64,000 nucleotides of DNA, from the NCBI RefSeq assembly GCF_000495835.1, contig NZ_AWGC01000018.1:85175-149174 (forward strand). The letters are read 5' to 3'. Of this stretch, positions 1 through 9,139 are shown piece after piece. Each line of letters begins with the position of its first letter. The stretch's first letter is position 1. Source of the DNA: Asticcacaulis sp. AC402 (GTDB lineage: Bacteria > Pseudomonadota > Alphaproteobacteria > Caulobacterales > Caulobacteraceae). The translations under genes and the position numbers were made by a program. Under the pieces are notes generated by a model. The model saw nothing but the letters and a program-made list of their open reading frames with translations, was not told the DNA's origin and ran no database searches.

Positions 1-126
1 GCTGTGCGCGACTATTTCCGTGTCGAACTCGATACCGGCGAGCGCCTGTGGCTGTTTCGCAGCGGTGACGGCGAAGACAGCGCCACCGGCAGCCACCAAT
101 GGTTCCTGCACGGTATGTTCGCATGA
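1..126 (+). CDS. imuB: ImuB, C-terminal end only (partial)
   Basis: The window opens inside this gene; 41 codons remain, in frame from base 1 to a TGA at 124-126. The tail has the pattern of ImuB C-termini: an RDYFRVE segment, then LWLFR, and a final WFLHGMFA. ImuB is a catalytically inactive Y-family polymerase relative that bridges the beta clamp and DnaE2 in the SOS-induced mutasome. The stop overlaps the start of dnaE2 (ATGA), so the two are translationally coupled, as in imuA-imuB-dnaE2 operons. The assignment rests on a short tail plus context. Confidence 0.8.
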   Translation, partial: AVRDYFRVELDTGERLWLFRSGDGEDSATGSHQWFLHGMFA

Positions 127-3100
127 CGGCTTATGTCGAACTCCAGGTCACGACGCATTTTTCCTTTCTGCGCGGCGCCAGCAGCCCGGAGGAGTTGTTC
201 GTCCGGGCCGCCGAACTGGGGATCGAAGCCCTGGGCATTGCCGATCGCAATTCCCTGGCCGGCATCGTCCAGGCGCACAAATGGGCCAAGGAAACCGGGG
301 TGCGGCTGGTCGTCGGCTGCCGGCTTGACCTGACCGACGCAACCTCCCTGCTGGTCTATCCGACCAACAAGGCGGCCTATTCGCGCCTGTGCCGGCTGCT
401 GTCCCTCGGCAAGGGCCGCGCCGGCAAGGGCAGGTGTCAGCTCGACTGGGGCGATGTCGAAGCGTGGAATGAAGGTCTGATCGCCGTCCTGGTGCCCGAT
501 ATGGCGCCCAACATGGACAATGACACCTGCGCCGTGAACCTGCGCCGGTTGAAGACGGTTTTCGGCGATCGCGCCTACCTGGCCCTGACCCTGCGCCGTC
601 GGCCCAATGACGCCTTACGTCTGTATGACCTGTCACAACTGGCGAACCGCGCCGGCGTGCCGACCATAGCCACCAATGATGTCCTGTTTCACGATGCCTC
701 GCGCCGCATCCTGCAGGATGTTGTCACCTGTATCCGCCACAACTGCACCATCGACGACGCCGGCTTTCGCCGCGAACGCCATGCCGACCGTTATCTGAAA
801 GCACCGGACGAGATGGCGCGATTGTTCAAGGCCTGGCCGGAGGCACTTGTCCGGACGCGCGAGATCATGGCGCGCTGCACCTTCAATATGAGCGAGTTGG
901 AATACCAGTATCCCGATGAGAAATCGCATCCCCACCTGACGCCGCAGCAAACCCTGGAAAAGTTTGTCCGCCTCGGGGCGGACAAGCGCTACCCCGACGG
1001 GGTTCCGGACAAGGTCGTCAGGCAACTGCGCCATGAACTCGATCTCATTGCCGAGATGCGCTACGCCAACTACTTCCTCACCGTCCACGATATCGTCCAC
1101 TTCGCCCGCTCGCAGGGTATCTTGTGCCAGGGGCGTGGTTCGGCCGCCAACAGTTCAGTTTGCTATGTGCTCGGGATCACCGAACTGGATCCCGCCAAGT
1201 ATGACCTTTTGTTCGCCCGCTTCCTGTCGAAAAACCGCAACGAACCGCCGGACATCGATGTCGATTTCGAACATGCCCGGCGCGAAATCGTCATGCAATG
1301 GGTGTTTGAAACCTATGGCCGCGACCATGCCGCCCTGGTCGCGGTCGTCAGCCGTTACCGCACGCGCGGTGCCCTGCGCGATGTCGGCAAGGCCCTGGGC
1401 CTGCCCGAAGATATCCTTAAGACCCTGTCGCAGCAATATCGCCACTGGGCCAGCGACATCGACGAAACGCACCTGGACGGGCTGAACCTCAACCGTGAAT
1501 CCCGCCGGGTTCGCCTGACGCTCGACCTGGCGAAACAACTGGTCAATGCGCCGCGCCACCTGTCGCAGCATCCCGGCGGCTTTGTCCTGACGCGCGACCG
1601 GCTGGACGACCTGGCGGTGATCGAGCCGGCGGCCATGAAAGACCGCCAGGTCATCGAATGGGACAAGGACGATATCGATGTGCTGAAGTTCATGAAGGTG
1701 GATTGCCTGGCGCTCGGCATGCTGACCTGCATGAAGAAGAGTTTCGACCTGCTGGCCGAGCACAAGGGCGTTGACATGACCATGGCCGGCATTCCCGCCG
1801 ACGACACCCCGACCTACGACATGATCTGCAAGGCCGATACCGTCGGCGTCTTTCAGATCGAAAGCCGCGCCCAGATGTCGATGCTGCCTCGGCTGAAGCC
1901 GCGGGTCTTCTACGACATCGCCATCGAAGTCGCCATCGTCCGGCCGGGGCCCATCCAGGGCGACATGGTCCATCCTTATCTGCGCCGCAAGCACGGCCTG
2001 GAGCCGGTCGATTACCCCAATGACAAGGTCAGGGATATTCTGGGCCGGACCTTCGGGGTACCGCTCTTTCAGGAGCACGCCATGAAGGTGGCCGTGGTCT
2101 GCGCCGGCTTTACCGACGACGAAGCCGACCACGTCCGCCGCAGCCTGGCGACCTTCAAACATACTGGGGGGGTCAAGAACTTCCGCGACAAGATGTATCA
2201 AGGCATGATCGAACGCGGCTATACGCCTGAATTCGCCGAGCGCCTGATCAAGCAACTGGAGGGTTTCGGTTCGTACGGCTTTCCGGAAAGCCACGCTATT
2301 TCGTTCGCCCTGATCGCCTATGCCTCGTCGTGGATGAAGTGCCATCACCCCGATGTGTTTTTGTGCGCCCTGCTGAATTCGCAGCCCATGGGTTTCTATG
2401 CTCCGGCGCAGTTGGTGCGCGACGCCCGCGAACACGGCGTCGAGGTCCGGCCGGTCTGCGTCAATACTTCACGCTGGGACTGCACCCTGGAGGAGACCGG
2501 CACGCGCGGAAAACTGGCCGTGCGGCTGGGGCTGCGCATGGTCAGAAGTCTGTCGGAACATGACGCCGCCCGGCTGACGGCGGCGCGTCAGGACGGTTAC
2601 GCCTCTATTCCCGAGGTCTGGCGCCATAGCGGCTTGCCGGTCTCGACCCTGGTCAAGCTGGCCGAGGCGGACGCCTTTTTCCCGTCGCTGGCCAAGCCGC
2701 GCCGTGAGGCCCTGTGGGCGCTCAAGGGCATGCGCGATACGTCCCTGCCGTTGTTCGACGGTGTCGAGACAAACGAGGCGGCGGTGGTGCTGAAAGCCAT
2801 GACGGCCGGCAGCGAGGTGGTGCAGGACTATGGCCATATCGGCCTGTCGCTGCGCCAGCATCCGGTGGCGTTTCTTCGCGGTGATTTGAGCGAGCGCGGC
2901 ATCGTGACGTGCCAGGCGGCCAATGCCCGCAAGGACAAGAGCCATGCCCTGGTCGCCGGTATGGTCCTGGTGCGACAAAGGCCGGGCACGGCCAGCGGGG
3001 TCACCTTCATGACCATCGAGGACGAGACGGGGATTGTCAATGCGGTGATCTGGTCGAAACTGTACGAGGAACAGCGCCGGCTGGTCCTGACCGCGCGCAT

Positions 3101-3347
3101 GGTGGCGATCAGCGGTCAGATCCAGAAAGAGGGCGAGGTGGTCCACCTGGTGGCGCGGCGGCTGATCGACCTGTCGGATAAGTTGGACAGCGTCGGCGAC
3201 CGCAACGATGCCTTTCCGTTGCCCTATAGCCGCGGTGATGAGTTCCGCCATGGCGAGCCGGGCATGGATCCAAGGGTGCTGAAACGCACCGGCAGCCGCG
3301 CGGCGCAGTCACCGGTCATTCTGGTCAAGTCGCGGGATTTTCATTAG
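123..3347 (+). CDS. dnaE2: Error-prone DNA polymerase DnaE2
   Basis: A 1074-residue C-family DNA polymerase, normal length for DnaE2 (ImuC). The PHP domain is at the N-terminus (THFSFLRGASSPEEL at about residues 11-25). The palm acidic motif PPDIDVDFEHARRE lies near residues 376-389, an EVAIVRPGPIQGDMVHPY block follows, and an OB-fold-like region is near the C-terminus. It does lesion bypass and causes damage-induced mutagenesis with ImuA and ImuB. I chose the ATG at 123 because it overlaps the imuB stop and gives the canonical MTAYVELQV start; an in-frame ATG at 99 lies inside imuB. SOS control is expected from the family, but the promoter is outside the window. Confidence 0.95.
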   Translation: MTAYVELQVTTHFSFLRGASSPEELFVRAAELGIEALGIADRNSLAGIVQAHKWAKETGVRLVVGCRLDLTDATSLLVYPTNKAAYSRLCRLLSLGKGRAGKGRCQLDWGDVEAWNEGLIAVLVPDMAPNMDNDTCAVNLRRLKTVFGDRAYLALTLRRRPNDALRLYDLSQLANRAGVPTIATNDVLFHDASRRILQDVVTCIRHNCTIDDAGFRRERHADRYLKAPDEMARLFKAWPEALVRTREIMARCTFNMSELEYQYPDEKSHPHLTPQQTLEKFVRLGADKRYPDGVPDKVVRQLRHELDLIAEMRYANYFLTVHDIVHFARSQGILCQGRGSAANSSVCYVLGITELDPAKYDLLFARFLSKNRNEPPDIDVDFEHARREIVMQWVFETYGRDHAALVAVVSRYRTRGALRDVGKALGLPEDILKTLSQQYRHWASDIDETHLDGLNLNRESRRVRLTLDLAKQLVNAPRHLSQHPGGFVLTRDRLDDLAVIEPAAMKDRQVIEWDKDDIDVLKFMKVDCLALGMLTCMKKSFDLLAEHKGVDMTMAGIPADDTPTYDMICKADTVGVFQIESRAQMSMLPRLKPRVFYDIAIEVAIVRPGPIQGDMVHPYLRRKHGLEPVDYPNDKVRDILGRTFGVPLFQEHAMKVAVVCAGFTDDEADHVRRSLATFKHTGGVKNFRDKMYQGMIERGYTPEFAERLIKQLEGFGSYGFPESHAISFALIAYASSWMKCHHPDVFLCALLNSQPMGFYAPAQLVRDAREHGVEVRPVCVNTSRWDCTLEETGTRGKLAVRLGLRMVRSLSEHDAARLTAARQDGYASIPEVWRHSGLPVSTLVKLAEADAFFPSLAKPRREALWALKGMRDTSLPLFDGVETNEAAVVLKAMTAGSEVVQDYGHIGLSLRQHPVAFLRGDLSERGIVTCQAANARKDKSHALVAGMVLVRQRPGTASGVTFMTIEDETGIVNAVIWSKLYEEQRRLVLTARMVAISGQIQKEGEVVHLVARRLIDLSDKLDSVGDRNDAFPLPYSRGDEFRHGEPGMDPRVLKRTGSRAAQSPVILVKSRDFH

Positions 3348-3422
3348 GCACGTAAGCTTGCAATGTCCCGGGATTCAATAGATCGGCAAAATCGTGGCTG
3401 CGGAACGCGCGTAAAGGAGTTT

Positions 3423-3991
3423 GTCCACAGATAAGCCAGATAAGCCAGATGGTTCATGGCATCGTGGCCTGTGAGCCAAATTCAACGCATTAAGTGTTTT
3501 TCGAAAAATGCGCTTCGCGCGAAAAAGCGGCAAGCGACTATAGATGAGACAGACTCAGGGAGAGGATAGATGACTACGGACCGACGTGATTCGCAGACCT
3601 ACGCCATCATAGGCGCGGCTATGGAAGTGCATACGCGGCTCGGATATGGCTTTCTCGAAGCTGTCTATCATGAAGCGCTGATGATTGAACTCGACCGGGC
3701 CGGCATCCCATTCCGGCGCGAATTCGCCCTACCTATTCATTACCGGGATACCGTCCTGGCATGTCAGTATCGCGCTGACTTCATCTGCTTTGACGAAGTG
3801 CTGGTCGAACTGAAAGCCTTGGTTCAACTATCGCCACGTGAGGACGCTCAGATCATGAACTACCTTAGGGCAGCACGCCTCCCGAAGGGCTTGCTGATAA
3901 ACTTCGGCGGCGCCAAACTGGAGTATAAACGATTCAAATCGTAGTGGCAGCAGCCCACGGATCATCTGGCTTATCTGGCTTATCTGTGGAC
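3423..3991. mobile_element. GxxExxY gene cassette bounded by perfect 29-bp inverted repeats
   Basis: Bases 3423-3451 and 3963-3991 are exact reverse complements over 29 bp. Each arm starts GTCCACAGAT at its outer end and contains two AAGCCAGAT units. The 569-bp interval holds a single gene (3570-3944). Left of the gene, 3452-3569 contains a TTTTTCGAAAAA dyad and a purine-rich ribosome binding site (GGGAGAGGA). No transposase is present. The arms resemble in design, though not in sequence, the hairpins at 21784-21850 and 46864-46938. Mobility is an inference. Confidence 0.6.
3570..3944 (+). CDS. GxxExxY family protein (PD-(D/E)XK nuclease-like)
   Basis: This 124-residue protein carries the family signature GFLEAVYHEAL (about residues 28-38). 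Near residues 70-83 it has the D...ELK arrangement of a PD-(D/E)XK nuclease core: ADF then VLVELKAL. The end, GLLINFGGAKLEYKRF, is also typical of the family (PF13366). Length is normal and the key acidic and lysine residues are present, so an active nuclease fold is plausible. The family's role is not established. The ATG has a good upstream GGGAGAGGA. It is the only gene inside a pair of perfect inverted repeats, and the DNA is less GC-rich than its flanks. Confidence 0.85.
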   Translation: MTTDRRDSQTYAIIGAAMEVHTRLGYGFLEAVYHEALMIELDRAGIPFRREFALPIHYRDTVLACQYRADFICFDEVLVELKALVQLSPREDAQIMNYLRAARLPKGLLINFGGAKLEYKRFKS

Positions 3992-4056
3992 CAACTTTCT
4001 TGCATCGCATCCGCAGCCTAAACCCTGTATCGGCCATACGCTGTTCTTTCCCCAAG

Positions 4057-5052
4057 TCAATCAAACATCAGCACGAAAATCTCCTGTTCCGTCGCGATGG
4101 CGCAGCGGCGCATCTGCGGATCGAAGGCAAGCGTGGGCATAAAATCCGGTTTGGGAATGCAGATCGAACTGGTGCGCCGGCCGCAGGGAATGTCCGGCCA
4201 GGCCTGTACAACAGCACCGGTTCTGAGATCGATCAGCTTCGGATGATCATACAGGTTCAGGAGGTAATCCTCCCCTACTGGCATGATCTGGCCAACCTGT
4301 TCTTCTAACGCCAAGGTACGGGTCAGCCCCTCGGCCACATCATAGAACCTGAGTTTTGGTGCAGGAGTTTCGTCTTCCTCATCCTCATCCTGACTGATGC
4401 CAAAGATAAGCCGCTTGTCATGCGTCCAGCAAGCGGAAACCTTGTCGGCCCATGTACCGGTTCTAACACCCGGGCCGTCGAGATGCTCGGGAGACTTCAG
4501 ACCTTCCGCGATATCATAGATGTTAATCTGGTCCAGCGGGTGCCAAAGCCAGCCAGCGCTCATCAAGTAACGACCATTGGGCGAGACGCTCAGGCGGGAA
4601 TGGAACAAAGCGGCCGATTGTCGTGAGCTTTTTGCTGTCAACCGCTCACCCGTTTCGAGGTCCTCGATTTCAAGTCGATTACAATCCTCCGGACAATGGC
4701 CAATGACCTTGCGGCCGCTATCCAAACGAAAAACGGTGATCGGGTAGTCGTAGGCATCGGCGTAGTAGAAGCTGCGGTTTAGCTCGCGAAGAACGCTTCC
4801 TGCGCGCAAAACCAACCCTTTTGTTCCGAAGCGGGTATAAATTACGGCATCGTCGCCGTCCGCCACGGCGGCGTCGAACAGATAGGGATACCCGACGCGA
4901 GGCGGCTCATAGCCGCCCTTGAGGTCAAAGCGTCTTATTCCGCCGACCCAGTCGGCCAATGTATCGCCGTCCCACACGAGGGACCGAACGCCTTCGTGAG
5001 GCAGTCTGAGGAGGCGGGCTTTAGGCGGCATATCAGACATAAGGCGAGGCAT
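4057..5052 (-). CDS. WD40/YVTN-like beta-propeller protein of unknown function
   Basis: A 331-residue protein with repeated blade-like stretches: LVWDGDTLADWVGG, a histidine-containing HSRLSVSPNGRYLMSAGWLWHP, INIYDIAEGL, KLRFYDVAEGL and a terminal CAIATEQEIFVLMF. These resemble the strand-turn pattern of beta-propellers, and SPNGRYL is the usual propeller turn. No signal peptide or transmembrane segment is visible, so it is probably cytoplasmic. Its start overlaps the end of the lrp-like gene by up to 20 bp, so it is probably cotranscribed. In-frame ATGs at 5052, 5040 and 5031 make the exact start uncertain. I do not recognise a specific function. Confidence 0.65.
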   Translation of the reverse strand: MPRLMSDMPPKARLLRLPHEGVRSLVWDGDTLADWVGGIRRFDLKGGYEPPRVGYPYLFDAAVADGDDAVIYTRFGTKGLVLRAGSVLRELNRSFYYADAYDYPITVFRLDSGRKVIGHCPEDCNRLEIEDLETGERLTAKSSRQSAALFHSRLSVSPNGRYLMSAGWLWHPLDQINIYDIAEGLKSPEHLDGPGVRTGTWADKVSACWTHDKRLIFGISQDEDEEDETPAPKLRFYDVAEGLTRTLALEEQVGQIMPVGEDYLLNLYDHPKLIDLRTGAVVQAWPDIPCGRRTSSICIPKPDFMPTLAFDPQMRRCAIATEQEIFVLMFD

Positions 5053-5512
5053 CGCGCTTTAGCCGGCGCAGGCAAAAGGTCGAGCGGGCATGGCGGATGC
5101 CGGGGAACTTCAGGAGCCGCTTGCGCAGAAAGTTCTCATAGCCTTCCGTGTCTTCGACCGCGGCGATGATGACATAGTCGTACTCACCCGTCGTCAGATA
5201 GGCGTCAGTGATTTCCGGTTGCTGCGCCAGGTGGCGGGAAAAGGCTTCGATCTTCTCGTCGTCATGCTGTTCCAGATTGATTTCGATGATCACCGACAGC
5301 GGCCGGCCGATTTTCTCCGCATCCAGAAGCGCCACATAGCCGGCGATCACACCGGCCTCTTCCATCCGCCTGATCCGCGACCAGCACGGCGTCTGCGACA
5401 ACCCGACCTTGTCGGCGATGTCTTGTGTGGTAAGGTGGGCATTCTCGCGCAACAGGCGAAGTATGCGACGGTCGGTATCGTCCAGCTCCTGGACGGGTTT
5501 GCTACGTTTCAT
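5033..5512 (-). CDS. Lrp/AsnC family transcriptional regulator
   Basis: About 159 residues. The N-terminal winged helix-turn-helix (LDDTDRRILRLLRENAHLT, then IADKVGLSQTPCWSRIRRME) is followed by an AsnC effector-binding domain (ITDAYLTTGEYDYVIIAAVED). I used the ATG at 5512 because it gives the standard Lrp length; a longer open frame to 5650 would run across the divergent promoter region. The gene is transcribed divergently from the iorAB-like gene at 5672, the usual arrangement for an Lrp/BkdR-type regulator that senses an amino acid and controls branched-chain amino acid catabolism. The effector is inferred from context. Confidence 0.9.
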   Translation of the reverse strand: MKRSKPVQELDDTDRRILRLLRENAHLTTQDIADKVGLSQTPCWSRIRRMEEAGVIAGYVALLDAEKIGRPLSVIIEINLEQHDDEKIEAFSRHLAQQPEITDAYLTTGEYDYVIIAAVEDTEGYENFLRKRLLKFPGIRHARSTFCLRRLKRDASPYV

Positions 5513-5671
5513 TGCCTTTTTGTGCCCTGCAGCAGAACTTTTATCTATCTTTACGCAATATCGCAGAAATTCATTCGCTTCACTAGCGGTTTGCGCACGA
5601 CAATTCGGAAGCACTTTCTTGCAAAACGAGTCTAGTATCAAAGGCAACAACTAAAAAGCAGGGATTGTCGG
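5513..5671. promoter_or_regulatory. Divergent control region between lrp-like gene and iorAB
   Basis: This 159-bp, visibly A+T-richer gap separates two divergent genes, so it must hold both promoters and probably the Lrp-type binding sites. I see AT-rich tracts (CTATCTTTACG, GAAATTCATTC) but no clear repeated operator, so individual sites are not called. Confidence 0.5.
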
Positions 5672-8600
5672 ATGCGCGCGCAGGTTACCCTTGGCGACAA
5701 GTATGAGTTGGACTCCGGCCGCGCCTTCATGACCGGAGTTCAGGCCCTGGTTCGCCTGCCGATGCTAATCCGCGAGCGCGACCGCAAGGCCGGCCTGAAC
5801 ACGGCCGGTTTCATCTCCGGTTACCGCGGTTCGCCGCTCGGCACCTACGACATGCAGTTGTCGAGCGCCCAGAAGCTCCTCGATGCCCACGACATCGTCG
5901 TCCAGCGCGGCATCAACGAAGACCTGGGCGCCACCGCCGTCTGGGGCACCCAGCATGTGCCGCTGTTCCAGGGTGCCAAAAAAGATGGCGTCTTCGGTCT
6001 GTGGTATGGCAAGGGACCGGGCGTCGACCGGACCGGCGACGTCTTCAAGCACGCAAACCTGGCCGGCACTTCGCAATATGGCGGCGTCCTGGCCCTGGCC
6101 GGCGATGACCACAGCTGCAAGTCCTCGACCCTGGCCAACCAGTCGGAGTTCGCTTTCCTCGATGCCGAAATGCCGACCCTGGCGCCGGCGACCATTGACG
6201 AAGTCATCGACTTCGGCATGAAGGGCATTGCCCTGTCGCGCTATTGCGGCTGCTGGATCGGACTGAAAACCATCGCTGATCTGATGGACGCCTCGACCTC
6301 GGCCCACATTGATCCAACGGGTTATACCACCTTCACGCCCGACTTCGAAATGCCCGAAGGTGGTCTGAACATTCGTTTGAATGATCCCCCCGAAGCCAAG
6401 GAAATACGGCATCGCCACTATCGCCTGCCGGCCGCCCAGGCCTTTGCCCGCGCCAACAACATCGACCGCATCGTCAGTGATTCGTCGCGGCCGCGCTTCG
6501 GGATTGCCGCCACGGGCAAGGGGTTTCTACACGTGTTGGACGCGCTGCGTCTGCTCGGTATCGGTGATGCCGAAGCCCGCGATCTCGGCCTGCGCCTGTG
6601 GAAAATCGGCCTGGTGTGGCCGCTCGATCCGGAGGCCGCGACCGCGTTTGCCGATGGTCTTGACTCCGTTCTGGTGGTCGAGGAACGCCGCAACCTGATC
6701 GAATACCAACTGCGCGACGTCCTCTACAGCCTGCCCGACGGCCGCCGTCCGCGCATCCTCGGCAAGCATGACGCCGCCGGCAAGCCGCTGGTCCGCGACA
6801 CGCTCGACCTCGACACCGGCCATGTCGCCCTGGCGCTGTACGACAGCCTGCCCGAAGGTGCGCGCACGGAGGCTCGCGCCGCCATTGCGGCGCGTCTGCG
6901 CCAGCAGGCGGTGGTCAAGGACAATGTCGTGCCGCTGCATACGCGCAAGCCCTTCTTCTGCGCCGGTTGCCCGCACAATACCTCAACGACGGTGCCGGAA
7001 GGTTCGCGCGCCACGGCCGGCATCGGCTGCCACTATATGGTCCAGTTTATGCCGAACCGGAATTCGGAAATCTGCACGCATATGGGCGGGGAGGGCGTCA
7101 CCTGGGTCGGCCAGGCGCCGTTTACCGAGGAGAATCACATCTTCGCCAACCTCGGCGACGGCACCTATTTCCACTCCGGTCTGCTGGCCATCCGCCAGGC
7201 GGTCGCCGCCGGCGTCAACATGACCTACAAGATCCTCTACAACGATGCTGTCGCCATGACCGGCGGTCAGCACGTCGATGGCCAACTCCACCCTGTCACC
7301 GTCGCCCAGCAGGTCGCCGCCGAAGGCGTCACCCGCATCATGATGGTGTCGGATCAGCCCGACCGTTGGCGCGGTCATCCCAAGATGCCGGCCAAGGTCA
7401 GCTTCTGGCACCGCGACGACATGCCGGTTGCCGAAGAAGAGCTGCGCAATACCCCGGGCACGACGGTGCTGATCTACGATCAGATGTGCGCCACCGAATT
7501 GCGCCGCCGGCGCAAGCGCGGCCTGGCGCCCAAGGTCAAGGAACGCATCTTCATCAATTCCGCCGTTTGCGAAGGCTGCGGCGACTGCTCGGTCAAGTCG
7601 AACTGTATCGCCGTTGGACCCAAGGAAACCGATCTGGGCCGCAAGCGTGAAATCGACCAGTCGGCGTGCAATCTCGACACCAGTTGCGTCAAGGGTTTCT
7701 GCCCGTCCTTCGTCTCGCTGGAAGGCGCACAACTTAAAAAAGCGCAGGTCTCCGACATAGATGTCCTGATTTCCGACTTGCCGGAAATAAGTCCGCCGGG
7801 AGTTACCGCCGAGCCCTTCAATCTGCTGCTGACCGGCGTTGGCGGGCTGGGCGTGACTTCGCTGAGCGCCATGGTCGGCATGGCCGCTCACCTCGACGCC
7901 ATCGAAGTCCTGGCCGTCGACCAGATCGGCCTGGCCCAGCGCGGCGGCGCCGTCGACGCCCACATCCGCCTGGCGGCGCCCGGCGTTATGCTGCCCGGCG
8001 GCCGGATCCCGGTGGCAGAAGCTGACGTCCTGATCGCCGCCGACATGGTGACGGCGCACGGCAAGGCCTGTCTGCCGCTGATGGACTCTGTCCGCACCAC
8101 GGGCTTTCTGAACTCGGCTCTGAGCCATACGGCGGAGTTTACCCTCAACACCGAAACCCGGTTCGACACGGTCAGCATGCAGCGCCGGGTCAAGACGGCG
8201 ACCCGGAGCCTCAAGGCCTTCGATGCTGCCGGCCTGTCGCGCAAATATCTCGGCGACGCCGTCTACACCATCATGGTTCTGCTGGGCGCTGCCTGGCAGG
8301 CGGGCGCCGTGCCGCTCAGCCGTGCCGCCATCGAAAAGGCGATCGAGCTGAACGGAACGGAGATCAAGGCCAATCTTCGTGCGTTCGCCCTGGGCCGCGC
8401 CTATATCGCTGGCCGGCTGGATCCGAAGATTTCCGAAAAGATGGAATCGCCATTCGACCTCGATGCCTTTGTCGCCGCGCGCATGAAGGACCTCGAAGCC
8501 TATCAGGATGCGGCCTATGCCCGCGACTACCGGGCACTGGTCGACATCGCCCGCAAGGCTGAGGCGCCGTTTGGCACCACCACCTTCACCGAGGCCGTGG

Positions 8601-9139
8601 CGCGTTACGCTTTCAAGCTGAAGGCCTACAAGGACGAGTACGAAGTCGCCCGCCTCTATCTCGATCCGGCGTTCAAGGCGCAGTTATCGGCGCAATTCGA
8701 GAACGCCGACAAGGTCAGTCTGTTCCTGGCACCGCCGATTTTCGGGGAAAAGGACGCCCACACCGGCCTGCCGAAAAAGCGTAAGTTCGGGCCGTGGATC
8801 TTCAAGGCCTTCGCCCTTCTGCACGCTATGAAAGGCCTGCGCGGCACCACCTTCGACATCTTCGGCTACAGCGACGAACGCCGCATGGAGCGCCGGCTGA
8901 TCGGCGACTATGCCCAACTGATCAACCGCCTGGCCCGCGAACTGGCGCCGCACAATTTTGACACCGCCGTCGCCCTGGCGCGCCTGCCGGAAGAGATCCG
9001 CGGCTTCGGCCACATCAAGCAGGCCAATTACGACAAGGCCAAGACCCGATGGGCCGAGTTGCTGACCCAGTTCGAAACCGCCCAACCGCCAAAACCTCAA
9101 AACGACAAAGTGCTTATCAAGGAAGCTGTAAATGTTTGA
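5672..9139 (+). CDS. iorAB: Indolepyruvate ferredoxin oxidoreductase, fused alpha/gamma type
   Basis: 1155 residues. This thiamine-diphosphate iron-sulfur enzyme oxidatively decarboxylates 2-oxo acids (aryl-pyruvates, and in this setting plausibly branched-chain oxo acids) to acyl-CoA, reducing ferredoxin. The N-terminal half has the pyrimidine-binding domain (FISGYRGSPLGTYD). The TPP-binding part includes ANLGDGTYFHSG and KILYNDAVAMTGGQH. A cysteine cluster follows near residues 635-680 (VCEGCGDCSVKSNC, then CNLDTSCVKGFCPSF). The last 400 residues form the gamma-type domain (GVGGLGVTSLS, DQIGLAQRGGAV). Length matches the proteobacterial fused form. Its stop overlaps the next gene by 8 bp, indicating coupling to the amino acid dehydrogenase. 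Confidence 0.92.
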   Translation: MRAQVTLGDKYELDSGRAFMTGVQALVRLPMLIRERDRKAGLNTAGFISGYRGSPLGTYDMQLSSAQKLLDAHDIVVQRGINEDLGATAVWGTQHVPLFQGAKKDGVFGLWYGKGPGVDRTGDVFKHANLAGTSQYGGVLALAGDDHSCKSSTLANQSEFAFLDAEMPTLAPATIDEVIDFGMKGIALSRYCGCWIGLKTIADLMDASTSAHIDPTGYTTFTPDFEMPEGGLNIRLNDPPEAKEIRHRHYRLPAAQAFARANNIDRIVSDSSRPRFGIAATGKGFLHVLDALRLLGIGDAEARDLGLRLWKIGLVWPLDPEAATAFADGLDSVLVVEERRNLIEYQLRDVLYSLPDGRRPRILGKHDAAGKPLVRDTLDLDTGHVALALYDSLPEGARTEARAAIAARLRQQAVVKDNVVPLHTRKPFFCAGCPHNTSTTVPEGSRATAGIGCHYMVQFMPNRNSEICTHMGGEGVTWVGQAPFTEENHIFANLGDGTYFHSGLLAIRQAVAAGVNMTYKILYNDAVAMTGGQHVDGQLHPVTVAQQVAAEGVTRIMMVSDQPDRWRGHPKMPAKVSFWHRDDMPVAEEELRNTPGTTVLIYDQMCATELRRRRKRGLAPKVKERIFINSAVCEGCGDCSVKSNCIAVGPKETDLGRKREIDQSACNLDTSCVKGFCPSFVSLEGAQLKKAQVSDIDVLISDLPEISPPGVTAEPFNLLLTGVGGLGVTSLSAMVGMAAHLDAIEVLAVDQIGLAQRGGAVDAHIRLAAPGVMLPGGRIPVAEADVLIAADMVTAHGKACLPLMDSVRTTGFLNSALSHTAEFTLNTETRFDTVSMQRRVKTATRSLKAFDAAGLSRKYLGDAVYTIMVLLGAAWQAGAVPLSRAAIEKAIELNGTEIKANLRAFALGRAYIAGRLDPKISEKMESPFDLDAFVAARMKDLEAYQDAAYARDYRALVDIARKAEAPFGTTTFTEAVARYAFKLKAYKDEYEVARLYLDPAFKAQLSAQFENADKVSLFLAPPIFGEKDAHTGLPKKRKFGPWIFKAFALLHAMKGLRGTTFDIFGYSDERRMERRLIGDYAQLINRLARELAPHNFDTAVALARLPEEIRGFGHIKQANYDKAKTRWAELLTQFETAQPPKPQNDKVLIKEAVNV

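Noticed and set aside
1155..2435. Long 426-residue open frame on the minus strand inside dnaE2
   Set aside because: It is a high-GC antisense frame rich in His, Gln and Arg with no domain, fully covered by the clear dnaE2 coding sequence.
3348..3569. Possible small gene or RNA between dnaE2 and the GxxExxY gene
   Set aside because: Only the left inverted repeat and a short TTTTTCGAAAAA dyad are visible; no open frame or RNA-like fold stands out.
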